Part shown: positions 23,122 to 34,097 of the stretch, one piece after another
How the letters are laid out: every line of letters starts with the position of its first letter
Position numbering within the stretch: position 1 is the first letter of the stretch
NCBI RefSeq assembly: GCF_004193775.1
Contig: NC_041003.1
Span: forward strand, 25,498,713-25,562,712
Length of the DNA stretch: 64,000 nt
Direction: 5' to 3'
Origin: Glycine soja
Taxonomy: Eukaryota > Streptophyta > Magnoliopsida > Fabales > Fabaceae
Notes under the pieces: model-generated
Told to the model about the DNA's origin: nothing
Databases searched by the model: none
Seen by the model: the letters and a program-made list of their open reading frames with translations, nothing else
Position numbers and translations under genes: made by a program

Positions 23122-24103
23122 TGATGGAAGCTTGCTTGAGAAGCTTCTATGGAGGCTGGATCTTTGAGCTTCAATAAGGTCCTTCAATGGTGATTTTCCA
23201 CCATGGAGTTACAACGGAAGATAAAGGAGAAGATGTGAGAAGAGGCGCCATCCACTAGGGAATAAGCCATGGAAGGAGAAACTTCACCACCAAGAGAGTG
23301 TCTTGGATAAGAAGCTTAGAGAGGAAGCTTCGATGGAGGAAGAGAATGAGAGATAGAGAGATAAATTGTCATGGAAAATTGAAGGAAGAAAGGGAGAGAA
23401 GTTGAACTTTGAAGTGTGTCTCACAAGACTCTCATTCATCAAAGTTGTGATAAGTGTTAGACATGTTTCTATTCATTTCATGTGAATCTAAGAGGAATAT
23501 TCCAAGGATTTGCCAAAGGCACATTAGCATATTTCAAGAATATGCCAAAGGCATCTTAGCATATTCTCTTTATATGTCAAAGATATCTTAGCATATTCCC
23601 TTTAGATGCCACAAGAATAAAAGGTGTGACTCTAGTACATGGGAAAGGAATATTGCACAAGAATATTCCAAGAATATGCCAAAGACATCTTAGCATATTC
23701 CTTGAGAATCTAGAGGGGGGGGGGGGGACTACACAAACCCCTCCAATAGCTAAGGTCACCCCCATGCCAAAATACATGAAAATAAAAAAAGTCCCTACTA
23801 CAAAGACTACTCAAAATGCCCTGAAATACAAGGTTAAAACCATATACTGCTAAGGTAACCTTAACTCGTAGGGTAGGGTGTTCTTAATTTTAACGTACCC
23901 TACAAAACTTAAATGGCCAAAATACAAGGCCCAAAAGAAGGAAAAAATATTCTAATATTTACAAAGAAAAGTGGGCTTATACTTAGCCCATGGGCCCAAA
24001 ATCTACCCTAAGGCTCATGAGAACCCTAGGGCCTTCTCCTGCATCTCTGGCCCAATCTTCTTAAAGTCTTCTATCCAATGCCCTTGGGGTAAGGATTGCA
24101 TTA
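23122..24103 (-). repeat. 5' LTR (family C) of the gypsy element
   Basis: 982 bp, partner of 11196-12188. The inner end reads GCTTCCATCA followed by the PBS; the outer end has an altered terminus TAATGCAATCC on the minus strand. Its TATA region has been damaged compared with the 3' LTR. A run of about 11 G lies at 23717-23727. Confidence 0.87.
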
Positions 24104-24108
24104 GGAAG

Positions 24109-24292
24109 TATATTAAGCTGCCAGTGTTTCTTTGGAGAACTAAAACCACCTTTGGTAGAACTGCTCATTAAAAAAATAGCACTGCTCATGTTTTTACTGA
24201 TTGCCATACCATAAGAGCAGAAATTTAATAGTGAAAGTGTTGTCGATTTATTATTTGTGAAAATAATTACATAATCTAAATCATTTGTCAAC
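24109..24292 (-). other. Flank or intron after the PFK-like exons
   Basis: This short stretch lies between the gypsy target duplication and the last recognisable phosphofructokinase-like exon. No coding match is seen. Confidence 0.3.
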
Positions 24293-24775
24293 CTCTCTCT
24301 GCCACACAGACTACAATAGATCCTTTTGTTTCTATAAGGTACTTGAGATAACTCAACACTCCACGAGGTCCATGTAAATTGAAAGAAACCATTGAACCAC
24401 AACAAGAACTTGCATCAATATATCAGTATGACAAAGAAAGAGTGTTCTAACCAATTTTTATCATATATACCTTAGGAATCAGACATATGTCAATCTGTCC
24501 ACTAGCTAAGGAAGCATGCATTGCTATGAATCCTCTATCACGACCCATCAATTCCATAATACCAATTCCATGATATGCACTATGTGCCTAATAAAATGAA
24601 AGAAGATATGCAAATATTGTAATATTTACCAACAAGAAAATATCAATGTCTTTAGTAAAATTGACTCAGAATGTTAAGTAACTTACCTCAACGTATGCAG
24701 AATTTATTTCTCTTTGTGCTTCCTCAATCGTAGTATCGAAGCCAAAAGTTTTGTCCATCAATATAATACCATTAA
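24293..24775 (-). pseudogene. 6-phosphofructokinase-like gene fragment, three exons
   Basis: Plant ATP-dependent phosphofructokinase phosphorylates fructose 6-phosphate in glycolysis. Minus-strand exons are: 24775-24687, ILMDKTFGFDTTIEEAQREI, ended by a GTAAGT donor; 24587-24471, with an AG acceptor, [14 protein letters not shown] and [19 protein letters not shown], then a GT donor; and about 24393-24293, FNLHGPRGVLSYLKYLIETK then VVCVAE. Introns are still in place, so this is a piece of genomic DNA and not a retrocopy. The first exon is cut by an LTR. The third has lost a clear acceptor and its end is damaged, and the following exons are absent. Confidence 0.75.
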
Positions 24776-25541
24776 TGTGGCTCCATGTAGAGCTTGTAGG
24801 CCTTGGATCTTCTTCATCAATGAAGTCTTTTGCTTCTTGAAGATCAATGGCAGCGGAATAGAAAAGGAGAAACGGTGATTGAAGATGCCACTTCAAGGAG
24901 AAGATGAGTCAAGAACAAGCTCACCACCATATGAAGCCATGGACAAGAGCTTGAAGGTAGGAGAAGATGAGTGGAGGGACAGGGAGAGAGAGGAACGAAA
25001 TTTTGAGAAAGAAGAGGGAGAATGAGGTATGAACTTTGAAGTATAATTTCTCAAATGATCAAAGTTGTCAAAATACACACACGAGGCCTCTATTATAGCC
25101 TAAGAGTCACACAAAATTGGAGGAAAATTTGAATTTCTATTCAAATTTTACTTGAATTTGAATTTGAATTTATGGAGCCAAACTTTTACTAATTATAATT
25201 GGTGAATTTCAGCTATGGTTCAACCCACTAATCCAAGATTCTCCACTAAGTATGCTTAGGTGTCATGAGGCATGTAAAACATGAAAGACATGCACAAAGT
25301 GTGACTATATGATGTGACAATGAGGTGTAACAAGCAAATGCTCACCTCCCCCCTCCCTCTTAGGCTGGTCTGAGATTTAATTGGATGTAGCTTCTCCCAA
25401 TTCAATTAAATTTTCTCCCAGCACACACAACAAATAGTGCACTTAATGCATGTGAAATTACAAAACTACCCCTAATACAAAAACTAATTTAGGTGCCCTA
25501 AAATAAAAGGACTGAAAAATCCTACATTACTAGGGTACCTG
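24776..25541 (-). repeat. Truncated LTR, family D
   Basis: On the minus strand it ends CTACATGGAGCCACA next to ATTAA and matches 20130-20859 in inverse orientation. The LTR start (about 250 bp) is missing; the match stops at GGGTACC near 25541. It cuts directly into the PFK-like exon at 24775. A flanking duplication cannot be confirmed because the far end is lost. Confidence 0.75.
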
Positions 25542-26613
25542 TTTTCACCCCTAGGAATACTACTTGTTTGTGTGGGTGCAAAATCTACCGACAAGTGCAC
25601 CGGATCGTCAAGTAAATAATTAAAACGGAAAGATCCGAGTATCGAACTCAAGGAACCTGTTTTACTTGGAAAAGTGTCATTCAAAATACAGTTGTTTGTA
25701 AAAAGAATTAAGTATCATGAATTGAAAACAAAGGTATATCTATGGTAATCAAAGAAACAGTAAACATGAACAATTGAGTGTGAAAACAAATAAGTAAAAG
25801 CGTTGGGTCCTTCCACCGAGATACTTTATGCAATTAGGGTTTTTCACTATTTGAAATTATTCCTGTGTTCTATGCCGAGGACAAAAATACCAACACTGAT
25901 GTCTCGTGAGTTTGGACTAATTTAAACTAAGCTTCGTTCGCAGATGTCTCTTGTTGAACTTAGCCTAATTTAAACAGTATTATAAGCACAACATAATAAA
26001 AACTAGAACCCTGCACACTATGTCTAGCACTACAGTTATCTAGCCCTACTCTATCAAGTTCCAAGGAAACAATACATTTGTCAATGCATAAGTTCCTAAC
26101 AACACACACCAATGGGTGATCAAACCACAAGCATGCATACAATAAGCTTAGATAGAAACATTGAACACATGAAAATAACCTCAAATAGATAATAAAAATA
26201 TTTACATCAAGTGCTCAGTACAAATTCCTAACAAAGGATTTTAGCCCTCCATTACAAGGGAGCAGCTTTCACAAATAGGAGAAGGGTTTTAGAGAAAATA
26301 CCATATTACAAAGCAGTGGGGATGTCTCCTCCACCTCTAAGAACCTAGAAAATAAATCTAAAACATATAATCTACCTAAAAGTTAGGACCTTTGCTTCCT
26401 TGCTCAACTTTTCCTTTGTTTTCTACACATAATTCACAGTCAATTCAAACCTCTTTCACATCATCACGCTCTCTCTTTTTTTTTTTCTGTGCCAATCAGG
26501 CTTTAAAAGGGCTTTCTGACCTCAAAGTCGCACTTAGTGCCATTCTCGCGCTTAGCGCGAGTAAGTGATATTTGGCTTAGCACCAATCTTGTGCTTAGCG
26601 TAGAAGAGACAGC
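25542..26613. mobile_element. Unclassified LTR-like repeat
   Basis: No gene. The segment near 25580-25690 (AAATCTACCGACAAGTGCAC and on) is a word group common in legume LTR-type repeats, and 26540-26605 has several GCGCTTAGCGCGAGT-like words. Boundaries and superfamily cannot be fixed from the window. Confidence 0.4.
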
Positions 26614-27953
26614 TGTAACACCCTGATATATATCTCTATATATTATTAGTAATTATGCTTGATGTTTGATTATATTTGTTGTGTTATTTTTTTCCGTAAT
26701 TATTTTCAAGGAGGTTAATTTAGTTAATAGAGGGTTGTGGGTAGATAAGGATCTAGCTTCTCAAAGAAGCCTATTGAGAAAACTTCTCAAAGAAGCCACG
26801 AGGAAGCCTCTTAATGAAGCTTCTTGAGGAAGATGTCTGGAGTGTGTGCGAAGCTTCCATTCCCGAGAGCATTTCTCACTTGAGCGTTTCAGCCTTTGCT
26901 TTCGTGTAGCTTAGGAAAAACGCCATTTCTTCTCCTTTCTTTCTTCCAAAGTCATTTCTAACGTCCCAAGCACTTTCTCCATCACCCACAGCCACGATTA
27001 GCCACCACAAACCACCGTTGTTCTCCATTGAAACCCCACACCGAGGGGAACCCTTCAACCGTAGTGAAATTTTCCAACTTGGCTAGCGATTTCGGTAGAG
27101 AATGAAACCCTAATCTGACCTTTCATTTTCCTTTGAGGTAACCATGATTCCATGTTTGTTTCAGCTTGTCTTTGCATCTTTTATGACTTTGGAACCACCA
27201 TTGCATGTTTTACGCTTCCTTGGTAAAACCCAAAATGCTCTCAGCTCTTTCATGAAGTAACATGGGTGTTTGACCCAGAGCATTGTTGTTAGCTTTGTTT
27301 TTGAAAATCCATATTAAGTCTCCTTCATTTTGATGGTAGAGGCTTGTGTGGAACCAATGAGCAAGGACGAAGAAGAAATCTTTAAGTGACACGATGAGGA
27401 ACCCGCGGGGTAGCTCACGATAGGTGAGGGGAGTTTATTATAAAATTTACAGTTTTAACACCATAGCTAGGGTCAGGGAACCTAGCTATGAGGATATATG
27501 CCTGTCCCTGTTGCATGCTGATTTTTCTTTCAAGAAAATTATGTTTTTAACTAACGGAATGCGATATAATTGTCCTTGATATGCATGCTGGTTTTTAGGG
27601 AAAACTATGTTTTTGACAAATGGGATGTGTTATATATATTTATTATGATGAATGAAATTGTTGTCTTTAGTTGACTTGTGTTGGTTAAAGACCTGGGCAG
27701 TGTGAACCTCAGGCATGAAAGTAACATGTATGTGCGGAATGCAATTTATTGTTGATGTTGCTAATGATGATTTTAATCGTTGTGTGGTGATGTTGATAAT
27801 TTTGATGATATTGATTTGAGATGATGTTGTAGATAAGACTATGTCAACATGAATTGATGTTATTGTTAATGATTATGTGAATATGAAATGAGGTTGTTAT
27901 TGTTGTTGATAATGTCATTGAGACGAGATGATGTCTATGTTGAGAATGATATG
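26614..27953 (+). mobile_element. Probable LTR fragment starting TGTAACACCC
   Basis: The start TGTAACACCCTGATATA is a typical opening for plant LTRs. A donor-like GAG|GTAACC lies near 27136. The short open frames are not convincing genes. The end is not visible; at 27954 the sequence switches to a Tat LTR end. From 27660 to 27940 it is rich in GATGTTGAT-type words. Confidence 0.4.
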
Positions 27954-28146
27954 TGTCGCAACCTACCCTTTTACGGGCGAGCGAGGCGAGGCTCACGGGT
28001 GCGTCTTCCAAAGGAGGAAAATGCGCGGAGTCGCCACCAACGTTTATTTGTGGAAAACGTCAGAAAAACCGAAGGAAACCGGTCATGAAGAATATTCCAG
28101 ATTCAGGAGTTGTATTTACATTTGAGGAAGGTATTAGCACCTCTCA
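27954..28146 (-). repeat. Tat LTR B, end fragment (left piece of split LTR)
   Basis: The plus strand reads TGTCGCAACC at 27954 and follows subfamily B LTRs (for example 12823 onward) to CACCTCTCA at 28146, then changes abruptly to ORF1 coding sequence in the plus orientation. About 1.3 kb of LTR is missing between this piece and the piece at 45285-45419. Confidence 0.75.
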
Positions 28147-28416
28147 GAACTTCCGTGTGGGGATCGCGGACGAGTATGCCCAAGTATACGCGGAAAAAGA
28201 GGCTAGAGGAAGGGTGATCGACTCTTTACACCAAGAGGCAACCATGTGGATGAATCGGTTTGCTCTTACCTTGAACGGGAGTCAAGAACTTCCGCGCTTG
28301 TTAGCCAAGGCCAAGGCGATGGCGGACACCTACTCCGCCCCCGAAGAGACTCATGGGCTTCTCGGCTATTGTCAGCATATGATAGACTTAATGGCCCACA
28401 TAATTAGAAATCGTTA
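28147..28416 (+). pseudogene. ORF1 3' end fragment
   Basis: About 89 codons of the ORF1 C-terminus, matching the minus-strand copy at 6594-6194: VIDSLHQEATMWMNRFALTL and CQHMIDLMAHIIRNR before the stop. The fragment is predicted helical. It begins at the recombination junction with the LTR fragment, without its own start. Confidence 0.8.
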
Positions 28417-28657
28417 GGAAACTTGTATGGTCTCTCAGACCTTGACTAGATACGACTTTCTTTTTGAAATAAAATGAGTTGGTCCCATGTTTCTACTCCA
28501 AAAAGCTTGTGCAAATCAAATCACTCCTACATTTCATCTCTAGCATACATTTTCTTTCTTTCTTTACCCACTCCTCACGTTTGGTTTTTTAGGGAAAAAC
28601 ACCATAACTAAACGCGCCACAAGGCATCCCTATCGCACCAGATCCAAATCTAGAACG
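28417..28657 (+). other. ORF1-gag spacer
   Basis: Short non-coding link. A pyrimidine-rich stretch ending TTTTTTAG|G near 28592 could act as splice acceptor for a spliced gag transcript; this is only a sequence resemblance. Confidence 0.35.
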
Positions 28658-29141
28658 ATGGGTGATCAAGAGGAGACACAGGAACAGATGAAAGCCGACA
28701 TGTCGGCTCTGAAAGAACAAATGGCCTCCATGATGGAGGCCATGTTAGGTATGAGGCAGCTCATGGAGAAGAACGCGGCCACCGCTGCCGCTGTCAGTTC
28801 GGCTGCCGAAGCAGACCCGACTCTCTTGGCAACTGCGCACCATCCTCCCTCAAACATAGTAGGACGGGGAAGGGACACACTGGGGCACGATGGCAGCCCT
28901 CACCTGGGATACAACCGAGCGGCTTACCCTTATGGATTGCCGCCCAACTACTCACCACCCGTCTTGCAAGACGATGCAGGCCATATTGCTTCTCCCGTCC
29001 TTGAAAGAGAGCCTCCTCAACAGCCCGAAGAAGTCCACAAAGACCCTCAAGACTATGCTCGAAGGGATGTCGAGTTCTATCCCCCGATCCCCGAAGGGCC
29101 GGCACCCAGCACGTTGCCTCAGCCCAACATCGCAACACAAC
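28658..29141 (+). CDS. gag: Tat gag, N-terminal part
   Basis: The ATG at 28658 opens MGDQEETQEQMKADMSALKE, a coiled-coil-like helix of about 45 residues also present in the older copy near 5010. A proline-rich linker follows (AAYPYGLPPNYSPP). The frame is interrupted at 29141 by the solo LTR 29142-30796 and continues in the same frame after it, at 30802. As read in the genome, translation would run a short way into the LTR and stop near 29188. Confidence 0.8.
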
Positions 29142-30796
29142 TGTCATACCCTAATTTCGTCCGGGGACCTTTGCTCGATGACGTGTGACCATTCTTTGGT
29201 CCTCGTGAGGTGCTTGGCACCCATCATTAGGCAATTTGTGAAATTTCAGGACATGCCGGAAAATATAAAAAATATTGATGCACAATCCGTAAGTTTCCGT
29301 GACACACCGGAAATCAAATGGAAGCATCGTTGCATAATTAAGTGAGGTTCCGTAACATTCCGTAAGTCAAAAAGGGGATGATTATGTAATCCGCAAGGTT
29401 CCGTAACATTACGGAAAGAAAACAAGTATCGTTACGAAATTCGTAAGTTTCCGTAACTTTACGAAAAAAGAATCACCAAAAAACAGCAGAGGGGGTGTAC
29501 TTAGTAAAAATGGGGGTGCAAATAGCACCCAGGCCCACTTGGCCCTCCAGAATATTCCTCCAGAAGGCGGTTGCTTCTGGAGGAAGCAACCCTGCTCGCC
29601 TGGGCGAGCTGAGCTCGCCTGGGCGAGCTGGGCGGCAACCACCTCCCCTATTTTGCTATAAATAGGGGAGGAAGGGAAGAAGGAAAGGTTCAGCCCTGAG
29701 GCACTTTTCTCTCTTTCGAATTTGCTTGGAAAAATTGTTTCCGTGAAGAAAATCTAAGCCGAGGCGCTTCCGAAACGTTTCCGTAACGTTTTCCGTGAGG
29801 AATTTCGCAAAGATTTCAACCGTTCTTCGACGTTCTTCATTCGTTCTTCATCGTTCTTCGATCTTCAACGGGTAAGTACCTCGAACCAAGCTTTTCGATT
29901 CATTCTATGCACCCATGGTGGTCCACATTGCGTTTCGTGCATTTTTACTCTCGTTTTGTTTACTTTTTATACCCCCTCTTGACGTGCTTAAGCCGTTTTA
30001 CTTAAGTCATTTCTCGCTTAACTTAAAAATAAAATAAATTTCCACCGAACGTTTGAATTATATTATCCGTTAACTTCGGTTAAAATCAATTCCGACCGTT
30101 CGGTCGTGCCGTAACCACGTTGGAAATCAAAAAGAGGTAAAAAATAATATAATAATCAAAAAATATCTTTTTAGTAAAATAAAGCGGAAAATCAATCGGA
30201 CGTTTTCTCTTTGGGATTTCTCATTCTTAATTGAATTGATTAATAACTAAGGTGAAACTAAGGCTAAAATCAACTCGCCTAGTCAAGCTCGTCCACAAAA
30301 ATAGGCTTTTGAAGTTTGTCATTTCAATTTCTCACTAAGTAAAATGGATCATTTTTAAGGTCCAACGCCTTAAAATGATCACCACTTAAGTAAAAAAGGC
30401 ATCACTTGATAAAAAAGAACTACGTAGGTCTGATTTTCTCATCCCAAATTGAGGAATACGTAGGAGCAAAGGGAAACACCCTTGTCGACCACAAAAAAGG
30501 AAAAATATAAAAAGGATATAAGGACATAAAAGGGAACGTAAAAATCAAAGTCATGTTTGCACATTCGATTAAAGGCTGCCGTCCCTTGGGACGGACGTAT
30601 GGGGTGCTAATACCTTCCCCGTGCGTAAATACAACTCCCGAACCTTTCACTTAAAAGTTCGTAGATCGCGTCTTTTCCGGTTTTTCCGACGTTTTCCTCA
30701 AATAAACGTTGGTGGCGACTCCGCGCGTATTCCTTTCGTGGAACACGCATCCCGCGAGTCACGCGTCGCCCTCCCGCCGAAGGGTAGGTTGCGACA
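29142..30796 (+). mobile_element. Solo LTR, Tat subfamily A, inside gag
   Basis: 1655 bp, TGTCATACCC to GGTTGCGACA, flanked by a perfect 5-bp duplication ACAAC (29137-29141 and 30797-30801). No PBS or PPT adjoins it. It has two GCTCGCCTGGGCGAGC palindromes (29594-29609, 29613-29628), TATAAATA at 29657-29664, a GGGTAAGTAC donor-like site at 29872, and the TACGTAG module at 30417-30490. Confidence 0.93.
29657..29664 (+). promoter_or_regulatory. TATA box of solo LTR A
   Basis: TATAAATA within GCTATAAATAGGGG, 28 bp after the second palindrome. A transcript from here would read into the gag 3' part. Confidence 0.7.
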
Positions 30797-30801
30797 ACAA
30801 C

Positions 30802-32786
30802 CAATAGTTTTGTCCACGGAAGGACCGTCCCCGGCAACTGAAGAAAGGAGGAAGCTCGATCTCCTTGAGGAAAGCTTGAGGGCCGTGGAAGGATTTGGGG
30901 ACTATCCGTTCGCAGACATGACGGATCTTTGCTTAGTACCCGATGTTGTTATCCCCCCGAAGTTCAAAGTGCCGGACTTCGACAAGTATAAAGGGACGAC
31001 TTGTCCCAAAAACCATCTCAAGATGTACTGCCGCAAGATGGGCGCACACTCTAAGGATAAGAAGCTATTAATACACTTCTTTCAAGATAGCTTGGCCGGA
31101 GCCGCGGTAGTGTGGTACACTAATTTGGAAGCTTCCCGTATCCGTACTTGGAAGGATCTGATTACTGCCTTCCTAAGGCAATATCAGTACAATTCCGATA
31201 TGGCTCCCGACCGCACTCAACTGCAGAATATGTTCAAGAAAGAGGGTGAAACCTTTAAAGAATACGTGCAGCGGTGGAGAGATTTGGCGGCACAAGTAGC
31301 TCCTCCCATGGTTGAGAGAGAGATGATCACCATGACGGTAGACACTTTGCCAGTGTTCTACTATGAGAAGCTAGTAGGTTATACGCCATCCAGCTTTGCG
31401 GACCTAGTATTCGCCGGGGAAAGAATCGAGGTAGGATTGAAAAGAGGAAAGTTTGATTACGTTTCCTCCACGAGTGCGAATGCCAAAAGAATCGGGGCAA
31501 CAGGGGCAAAAAGGAAGGAAGGAGATGCCCATGCCGTCTCTTCAACACCCGCGTGGGTCAAACCCCAGCAAACACCTCATGGTACCCATCAGTACGCGCA
31601 ACATCATCCGAGCTTCTCGGCTCATACCGGGAATGCCTCTAGTTCAACACCCGTGCAGCCTAAGGCACCCACCCAGAGGGAAGCTACCCAAGTTCCAACT
31701 CCGAACACGACTCGCCCGGCCGGTAATTCCAACACGACAAGGAACTTCCCTCCGAGGCCATTTCAAGAATTCACCCCACTCCCAATGACGTACGAAGACC
31801 TCTTGCCATCCCTCATCGCCAATCATTTGGCCGTGGTAACTCCCGGAAGGGTCCTCCAACCCCCTTTCCCAAAGTGGTATGACCCTAATGCAACTTGCAA
31901 GTACCATGGGGGTGTCCCGGGACATTCCGTTGAAAAATGCTTGGCCCTTAAATACAAGGTCCAACATTTGATGGATGCTGGATGGCTGACCTTCCAAGAG
32001 GATCGGCCCAATGTGCGAACCAACCCGCTCGCCAATCATGGAGGGGGAGCAATTAACGCCATTGAGTCCAATAGACCGCGCGAGTCTAAACCTTTAAGGG
32101 ATGTGGCAACCCCTAGGAGGTTTATCTTTGAGGCCCTACAAAAGGGAGGTGTGATTCCCCATAGTGGGTGTAAGGAGGATTCCTGTTTGCTGCATTCCAG
32201 CGAGCTGCATGACATGGAGACGTGTTTGGGAGTAGAGGAATTGTTACAGCGGATGATAGATCAAGGTCGACTGGAAGTCGGCAGTGAAGGAAAAGAAGAG
32301 CAGCATATATGCATGCAGTCCACGGATGGGAGCAGTGTTGCGAAGCCCAAACCCTTAGTGATATACTTCACTAAAAGCGCAGCTTCGCAAAAGCCCGGAC
32401 ACCCCTTAGCAGCCAAACCTGTTCCTTTCCCATACCAAAGTAGCCACGCAGTACCATGGAGATATACACCTCCGAGGGAGAAGGAAGAAGAAGCCACCGA
32501 TGTCAGCTCGTTGTCAGCTAAAGTAACAAATATCACGGGACTGAGTGGTGTGACCCGTAGTGGCTGTGTGTTCGCGCCTCCGGACCTACCAGTCCAACCC
32601 GCGGACGTCAAAGGAAAAGGAAAAGTGATGGAGGAACAAGATGGCGAAGCACCCCACGCTTCGAATAAAGATATTCCGGCAAAAGGCCTTCCGGAGAAGA
32701 AGGATGGTAAAAAGGAGGTGTCGCTAGAGGAAGCCAGCGAGTTCCTCCATATAATTCAGCAGAGCGAATTCAAGGTTATCGAATAG
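30802..32786 (+). CDS. gag: Tat gag, main part
   Basis: It contains the retrotransposon gag domain: KYKGTTCPKNHLKMYC (about 31000), LIHFFQDSLAGAAVVWYTNL (about 31065) and the EYVQRWRDLAAQV block. A proline/threonine-rich linker follows, then a zinc-knuckle-like motif CKYHGGVPGHSVEKC (about 31895-31940) and a second C/H block near 32176-32225. The open frame visually begins inside the solo LTR near 30621; those first 60 codons are LTR-derived and not gag. It ends at a TAG (32784-32786) in frame with the protease, so gag and protease were one ORF. Confidence 0.85.
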
Positions 32787-33916
32787 CTCAACAAAACTCC
32801 GGCCAGGGTCTCGCTGTTGGAGTTACTTATGAGCTTCGAGCCTCATCGGGCTCTGCTAGTAAAAGTTCTGAACGAGGCCCATGTGGCCCAAGATATCTCG
32901 GTAGAAGGTTTCGAAGGGCTGGTCAACAATATCACTGCCAACAACTATCTTGCCTTCACCGAAGAAGAAATCCCCGCCGAGGGGAGAGGGCATAATAAGG
33001 CTTTGCACGTATCAGTCAAGTGTATGGACCATGTCGTAGCCAAAGTGCTCATCGATAATGGCTCCAGTTTAAACGTGATGCCTAAGAGCACTTTGGAGAA
33101 ATTACCCTTTAATGCTTCCCACTTAAAGCCGAGTTCAATGGTGGTTTGTGCCTTCGACGGCACTCGCCGAGAGGTTAGGGGAGAGATCGATCTCCCAGTA
33201 CAAATAGGCCCTCACACCTGTCAAGTCACCTTCCAAATAATGGATATTAACCCCCCCTACAGCTGTCTGTTGGGGCACCCGTGGATCGACTCAGTGGGAG
33301 TTGTGCCCTCTACACTCCACCAAAAGTTGAAATTCGTAGTGGAGGGGCATTTGGTCATCGTGTCAGGCGAGGAAGACATCTTGGTGAGCTGCCCATCCTC
33401 TATGCCTTATGTAGAAGCCGCAGAAGAATCGTTAGAAACCGCTTTCCAGTCTTTTGAGGTGGTCAGCATTTCCTCCGTGGACTCCTTCTCTGGGCAGCCT
33501 TGCCTGTCCGATGCAGCAATAATGATGGCCCGAGTTATGTTGGGGAACGGTTACGAACCCGGAATGGGTTTAGGCAAAGACAACGGCGGCATAACTAGCT
33601 TGATAAATGCCAAAGGAAATCGTGGGAAGTATGGTTTAGGCTATAAACCCACTCAGGCAGATATAAAGAGAAGCATCGTGGGAAGAAAGAGCGGTGGTCA
33701 AAGCTCACGGTTGAGGCAAGAAAGTGAAGGAAGCCCGCCCTGCCACATAAGTAGAAGCTTTATAAGTGCGGGTCTGGGAGACAAAGGTCAAGTGGTCGCG
33801 ATATGCGAAGATGATGTTCCGAGTACATTGGATTTGGTACGACTATGCCCTCCTGATTTCCAGCTGGGAAATTGGCGAGTGGAGGAACGCCCCGGCATTT
33901 ACGCAACGATCATAAT
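32787..33916 (+). CDS. pol: Tat protease with G-patch domain
   Basis: The aspartic protease motif is VLIDNGSSLNVMP (about 33040-33078); the usual D-S/T-G is D-N-G here. The flap and second-half block ends in SCLLGHPWIDSVG (about 33262-33300), typical for Tat protease. A G-patch follows at about 33508-33654: MLGNGYEPGMGLGKDNGG, then GNRGKYGLGYKP. The frame is continuous with gag through the TAG at 32784. It ends in TAA at 33918 if unspliced; splicing at 33917 joins it in frame to RT. Confidence 0.85.
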
Positions 33917-34097
33917 GTAAACCTTTACGGTTTTAAAAGCTCTATAGTTGGGCCTAGGCTTTAGAGTTTTTCTTTTGTTAAGGCTTTGTGTCTTTTGTTT
34001 TTGAATTTATAATACAAGGATCTTTCTTCATCTGTTCCTACGTCTCTACCCATTCTCATTCATTTGCATGTTTACTTCTTTATTTCTGAAATGGCAG
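33917..34097 (+). other. Candidate Ogre-type intron between protease and RT
   Basis: A GT donor at 33917 (AAT|GTAAAC) and an acceptor GAAATGGCAG ending at 34097 bound 181 nt that are T-rich (TTTTTCTTTTGTTAAGG near 33970). Removing it links protease frame 0 to RT frame 1 across codon 33915-33916/34098 without a stop at the join. Ogre elements are known to have an intron at exactly this place. Unspliced RNA would give only gag-protease. Confidence 0.7.

Larger units (their letters stand above)
11196..24103 (-). mobile_element. iMet-primed Ty3/gypsy element, internally deleted, hosting two insertions
   Basis: LTRs at 23122-24103 (5') and 11196-12188 (3') are flanked by a perfect 5-bp target duplication GGAAG at 11191-11195 and 24104-24108. 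Minus-strand order is LTR, PBS, leader, gag start, gag end with CCHC knuckle, RT start, RT end, PPT, LTR. Protease, RNase H and integrase are deleted. A solo LTR (19896-20859) interrupts gag and a Tat derivative (12823-19189) interrupts RT. Removing these two would leave about 5.6 kb. The CCHC gag and RT wording point to the chromovirus side of Ty3/gypsy, but no chromodomain remains to prove it. Confidence 0.88.

Noticed and set aside
25542..27953. A host gene in the stretch with several short ORFs
   Set aside because: Frames are short, unsupported by domains or splice-consistent exons; the sequence resembles LTR-type repeats.
28794..29147. 117-codon minus-strand frame opposite gag
   Set aside because: Shadow of the gag frame; no domain and no conserved counterpart.
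30621..30801. Upstream extension of the gag frame into the LTR
   Set aside because: These codons derive from the solo LTR and the target duplication; the gag reading resumes only at 30802.
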